DNA from: an uncultured Polymorphobacter sp.
GTDB taxonomy: Bacteria > Pseudomonadota > Alphaproteobacteria > Sphingomonadales > Sphingomonadaceae
DNA: 7,465 nt
Direction of reading: 5' to 3'
Assembly: GCA_937894055.1 (NCBI GenBank)
Contig: CALDHQ010000599.1
Location: 1-7,465 of the forward strand
Positions 4,849 to 7,465 of this stretch are shown piece by piece. The notes beneath the pieces are model-generated. The model searched no databases, was not told the origin of the DNA, and saw only the letters and a program-made list of their open reading frames with translations. The first letter of the stretch is position 1; each line of letters opens with the position of its first letter. A program made the position numbers and the translations under genes.

Positions 4849-6444
4849 ATGCTCGACTTCCCGAAGTGGAAAATCTGGTCGATCATGCTGACGCTCGTCG
4901 TCGGTCTGGCGTTCGCAGTCCCCAATTTCTTTTCCGAAGCGACTGTCGCGACCTGGCCGTCGTGGGTGCCGCACAAGCAGCTCAACCTCGGGCTCGACTT
5001 GCGCGGTGGCTCGCACATCCTGCTTGAAGCCAACACCGACGACGTCCGCAAGACCAAGCTCGAAGCGCTCGAGGAAACCGTGCGTTCCGAAATGCGCGGC
5101 GCCGAAGGCGGGCCGGTGGCGTTCACCGACCTGTCGATTTCGGGCGGCGTGCTCAGCATCACCATCACCGATCCGACGCGACTCGATACCGCCGTCGAAA
5201 CGCTGCGGACCGTCACGCGCCCGGTGGGTTCGCTGTCGGGCCAGCGCGATGTCGAAGTCAGCGTGGTCGATGGAAACCGCATCATCCTGACGCCGACCGA
5301 TGCCGGCATTGCCATTGCCGTCAACGCCGCGATGACGCAGGCGGTCGAAGTCATCCGCCGCCGTATCGACGAACTCGGCACGCGCGAACCAACGATCATC
5401 CGCCAGGGCAGCAACCGCATCGTTGTGCAGGTGCCCGGCCTGCAGGACCCGTCGGCGCTCAAGGCGCTGCTCGGCAAGACCGCCAAGCTTGAGTTCAAGC
5501 TGGTCGATGTCGACGCCGACCCCGCTGAAGCCGCTGCCGGTCGCGCGCCTCCGGGCAGCCAGATCCTCGAGTATTCGGATCAACCCGGCGTTATCGTCGT
5601 CAAGCGTCGCGTGATGATCTCGGGCGACCAGCTCATCGATTCGCAGCCGAGCTATCAGGACGGACAGGCCGTGGTGTCGTTCCGCTTCGACAGCGCCGGC
5701 GGCCGCCGCTTCGCCAAGGCGACGCAGGAAAACATCGGCAAGCCGTTCGCCATCATCCTCGACAATAAGGTGATTTCGGCTCCACGCATCAACGACGCCA
5801 TCCTTGGCGGCGCGGGCATCATTTCGGGCAGCTTCACCACCGAAAGCGCCAACAACCTCGCCGTACTGCTGCGTTCGGGCAAGCTGCCGGTCGAGCTCAA
5901 GGTCATCGAGGAACGCACCGTCGGTCCCGACCTCGGCGCCGATTCGATTCGAGCCGGCGCACTCGCCTCGATTGCCGCAGTGCTCGCTGTGGCGACTCTG
6001 ATGATCCTCACCTATGGCCGCTTCGGCATCTATTCGGTGGTGGCACTGGTGCTCAACGTGTTGCTTATCCTCGGCGTCATGTCGATGTTGGGGGCAACAT
6101 TGACCTTGCCCGGTATCGCCGGGCTGGTGCTGACCATCGGTGCGGCGGTCGATGCCAACGTGCTGATCAACGAACGCATCCGCGAGGAAGCGCGCAAGGG
6201 CAGGGGCATCGTGCCGTCGATCGAAGTCGGCTACCGCGATGCGACGCGCACCATCTGGGACGCCAACAGCCTCAACATCATCGTCGCGGTGATCATGTTC
6301 ATCTTCGGCTCGGGCCCGATCAAGGGCTTTGCGGTGGTGCTGTCGATCGGCATCGCGACGTCGGTGTTCACCGCCGTCACCGTGACGCGGTTGATGGTCG
6401 CGCGCTGGCTCAGCCGCGGTCGCCCCGCCGCGCTTGTTATCTGA
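4849..6444 (+). CDS. secD: Protein translocase subunit SecD
   Basis: This 531-aa inner-membrane protein pairs with SecF to drive late steps of Sec-dependent export using the proton-motive force. It has one N-terminal membrane helix (about 7-24) and the conserved LNLGLDLRGGSHILLE (45-60). A large periplasmic domain follows, including QAVEVIRRRIDELGTREPTI (164-183) and the P1-head-like SFRFDSAGGRRFA (277-289). Five more helices occupy roughly 369-517, with the signature GAAVDANVLINERIREE (431-447) in the fourth helix region. D435 is in the position of the aspartate important for proton coupling. It is shorter than E. coli SecD (615 aa) but typical of alphaproteobacterial forms. The start lies 9 nt after yajC with only a weak Shine-Dalgarno (TGAG), so translational coupling is likely. 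It is complete with no frameshift. Confidence 0.97.
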   Translation: MLDFPKWKIWSIMLTLVVGLAFAVPNFFSEATVATWPSWVPHKQLNLGLDLRGGSHILLEANTDDVRKTKLEALEETVRSEMRGAEGGPVAFTDLSISGGVLSITITDPTRLDTAVETLRTVTRPVGSLSGQRDVEVSVVDGNRIILTPTDAGIAIAVNAAMTQAVEVIRRRIDELGTREPTIIRQGSNRIVVQVPGLQDPSALKALLGKTAKLEFKLVDVDADPAEAAAGRAPPGSQILEYSDQPGVIVVKRRVMISGDQLIDSQPSYQDGQAVVSFRFDSAGGRRFAKATQENIGKPFAIILDNKVISAPRINDAILGGAGIISGSFTTESANNLAVLLRSGKLPVELKVIEERTVGPDLGADSIRAGALASIAAVLAVATLMILTYGRFGIYSVVALVLNVLLILGVMSMLGATLTLPGIAGLVLTIGAAVDANVLINERIREEARKGRGIVPSIEVGYRDATRTIWDANSLNIIVAVIMFIFGSGPIKGFAVVLSIGIATSVFTAVTVTRLMVARWLSRGRPAALVI

Positions 6445-6457
6445 CGGAAACGGCCGC

Positions 6458-7429
6458 ATGACCCTCAAGCTAGTTCCCGACAACACCAACATCGGCTTCG
6501 TGCGGATGCGCTACTGGGCGTTCGCGCTGACCATCGCGCTGACGCTCGGCTCGCTGGCGCTGATCGGCGTCCGCGGCCTCAATCTCGGCGTCGATTTCAT
6601 CGGCGGCCTGACGATGGAAGTCGAATTCAAGACGCCGCCGAAGCTCGACGCGCTGCGCGCCGATGTCGAAGCGCTCAATGTCGGTGCCGCGGCGCTGCAG
6701 GAGTTCGGCAACAACCGCACCATCCTGATCCGCCTGCCGCTGCCCGAAGGCGACCAGGCCGCGGTGCAGAAGGTCGTCACCAAGGTGCAGACCGCGCTAA
6801 AGGCGGAGTATGGCGACGTCAGCTTCCGGCGCGTCGAGTCGGTCAGCGGGAAGGTCAGCCAGGAGCTGATCCAGAAGGGCGCACTCGCGGTGCTGCTGTC
6901 GATGGCGGCGGTGGCGCTGTTCACCTGGATCCGTTTCGAATGGTATTTCGGCGTCTCGACCGTCGTCGCGCTGGTGCATGACGTGCTGGTGACACTCGGA
7001 TTCTTCGCGCTGACGCAGCTTGAATTCGACCTCAACGTCATCGCCGCGATCCTGACCATCATCGGTTATTCGCTGAACGACAAGGTGGTCATCGATGACC
7101 GAATCCGCGAGAACCTGCGCAAATACCGCAAGATGGACATCGGCCCGATCATCGATCTTTCGGTCAACGAAACGCTGCCGCGCACCGTGATGACGTCGCT
7201 GGCGATGATCGTCGCGCTGACCGCGATGCTGCTGCTCGGCCCCGACGTCATCTTCGGCTTCACCGCCGCAATGCTGCTCGGCATTGTCGTCGGCACCTAT
7301 TCGTCGATCTTCGTGTCGTCGTCGCTGCTGATTTCGCTGGGCATCAAGACGCGGTCGGATGCACCCGAAGACGCGCCGCGGGGCGAGCGCGTTGCGGCGC
7401 GTGCCGAACGCGTTGCACCGCGCAAATAA
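6458..7429 (+). CDS. secF: Protein translocase subunit SecF
   Basis: This 323-aa inner-membrane protein is the partner of SecD. The first helix (about 18-38) is followed by LNLGVDFIGGLTMEVEF (41-57). A periplasmic domain ends near VSGKVSQELIQKGALA (129-144), and five helices fill about 140-295. The family motif YSLNDKVVIDDRIREN (204-219) is present, as is SVNETLPRTVMTS (235-247). Length equals that of E. coli SecF. The ATG at 6458 is preferred: a TTG in frame at 6434 would overlap the secD stop (6442-6444) and add eight non-conserved residues. It begins 13 nt after secD with a weak GGA upstream, consistent with coupling. The C-terminal tail (about 297-323) is hydrophilic, with alternating charge and repeated RVA. 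The stop at 7427-7429 is intact, four bases before adapter sequence, so nothing can be said about a terminator or the next gene. Confidence 0.97.
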   Translation: MTLKLVPDNTNIGFVRMRYWAFALTIALTLGSLALIGVRGLNLGVDFIGGLTMEVEFKTPPKLDALRADVEALNVGAAALQEFGNNRTILIRLPLPEGDQAAVQKVVTKVQTALKAEYGDVSFRRVESVSGKVSQELIQKGALAVLLSMAAVALFTWIRFEWYFGVSTVVALVHDVLVTLGFFALTQLEFDLNVIAAILTIIGYSLNDKVVIDDRIRENLRKYRKMDIGPIIDLSVNETLPRTVMTSLAMIVALTAMLLLGPDVIFGFTAAMLLGIVVGTYSSIFVSSSLLISLGIKTRSDAPEDAPRGERVAARAERVAPRK

Positions 7430-7433
7430 CCGA

Positions 7434-7465
7434 AGATCGGAAGAGCACACGTCTGAACTCCAGTC
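7434..7465 (+). other. Illumina TruSeq adapter (non-genomic)
   Basis: The last 32 bases begin AGATCGGAAGAGC and continue exactly as the TruSeq read-1 3' adapter, to the window end. This is library adapter left in the assembly, so the real sequence ends at 7433. Confidence 0.98.

Noticed and set aside
4537..6492. Very long open frame (651 codons) on the minus strand opposite yajC and secD
   Set aside because: Its product is rich in Asp, Arg and His with no recognisable domain, as expected from the antisense of GC-rich coding DNA. The plus strand holds clear YajC and SecD.

Overview
The window reads best as a fragment of an assembled Illumina contig made of two pieces of different origin. From about position 800 to 7433 the DNA is GC-rich and carries a normal alphaproteobacterial gene set: hrpB end, an NDUFS4-like complex I subunit, tRNA-Arg, an AAA ATPase of the DUF815 type, then yajC-secD-secF. 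A sphingomonad is my best guess, from protein style and gene content; no search was run. From 1 to about 760 the DNA is visibly less GC-rich (roughly half GC by eye). It carries the 3' end of an alkylglycerone-phosphate synthase-like gene and the 5' part of a fatty-acyl/thioester reductase-like gene, both on the minus strand. The last 32 bases (7434-7465) are Illumina TruSeq adapter, not genome.

Layout. Minus strand 564-1: partial extended SDR (NAD_binding_4 type), overlapping by 8 nt the stop of an AGPS-like C-terminus (minus, 557 to about 775). At about 755-815 this meets the C-terminus of HrpB (plus, ending 1036). Both genes lose their 5' parts at the same place, head to head, so I think this is an assembly chimera or a rearrangement. 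Next come a 92-aa complex I accessory subunit (1110-1388), tRNA-Arg(TCT) (1402-1478) and a strong hairpin (1498-1523). The hairpin separates this rightward block from a leftward one. The leftward block is transcribed from 4350 down to 1539: DUF815-family ATPase, then two tandem secreted proteins built from DUF3011-like cysteine/tryptophan repeats (three in the first, two in the second) joined by Gly- or Asn-rich linkers. From a 147-nt divergent spacer the rightward operon yajC-secD-secF follows, complete to its last stop codon, with the contig ending 4 nt plus adapter later.

How the genes work together. YajC, SecD and SecF are the auxiliary, proton-motive-force-using part of the Sec translocon. 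The two DUF3011 proteins have signal peptides and are likely Sec substrates, though their function is unknown. On the left piece, a fatty-acyl reductase (making fatty alcohol) next to an AGPS (exchanging acyl for a fatty alcohol on DHAP) would make a coherent ether-lipid pair. That is the most interesting biological suggestion here, although both genes are incomplete. No CRISPR array, insertion sequence, integrase or phage gene is visible.
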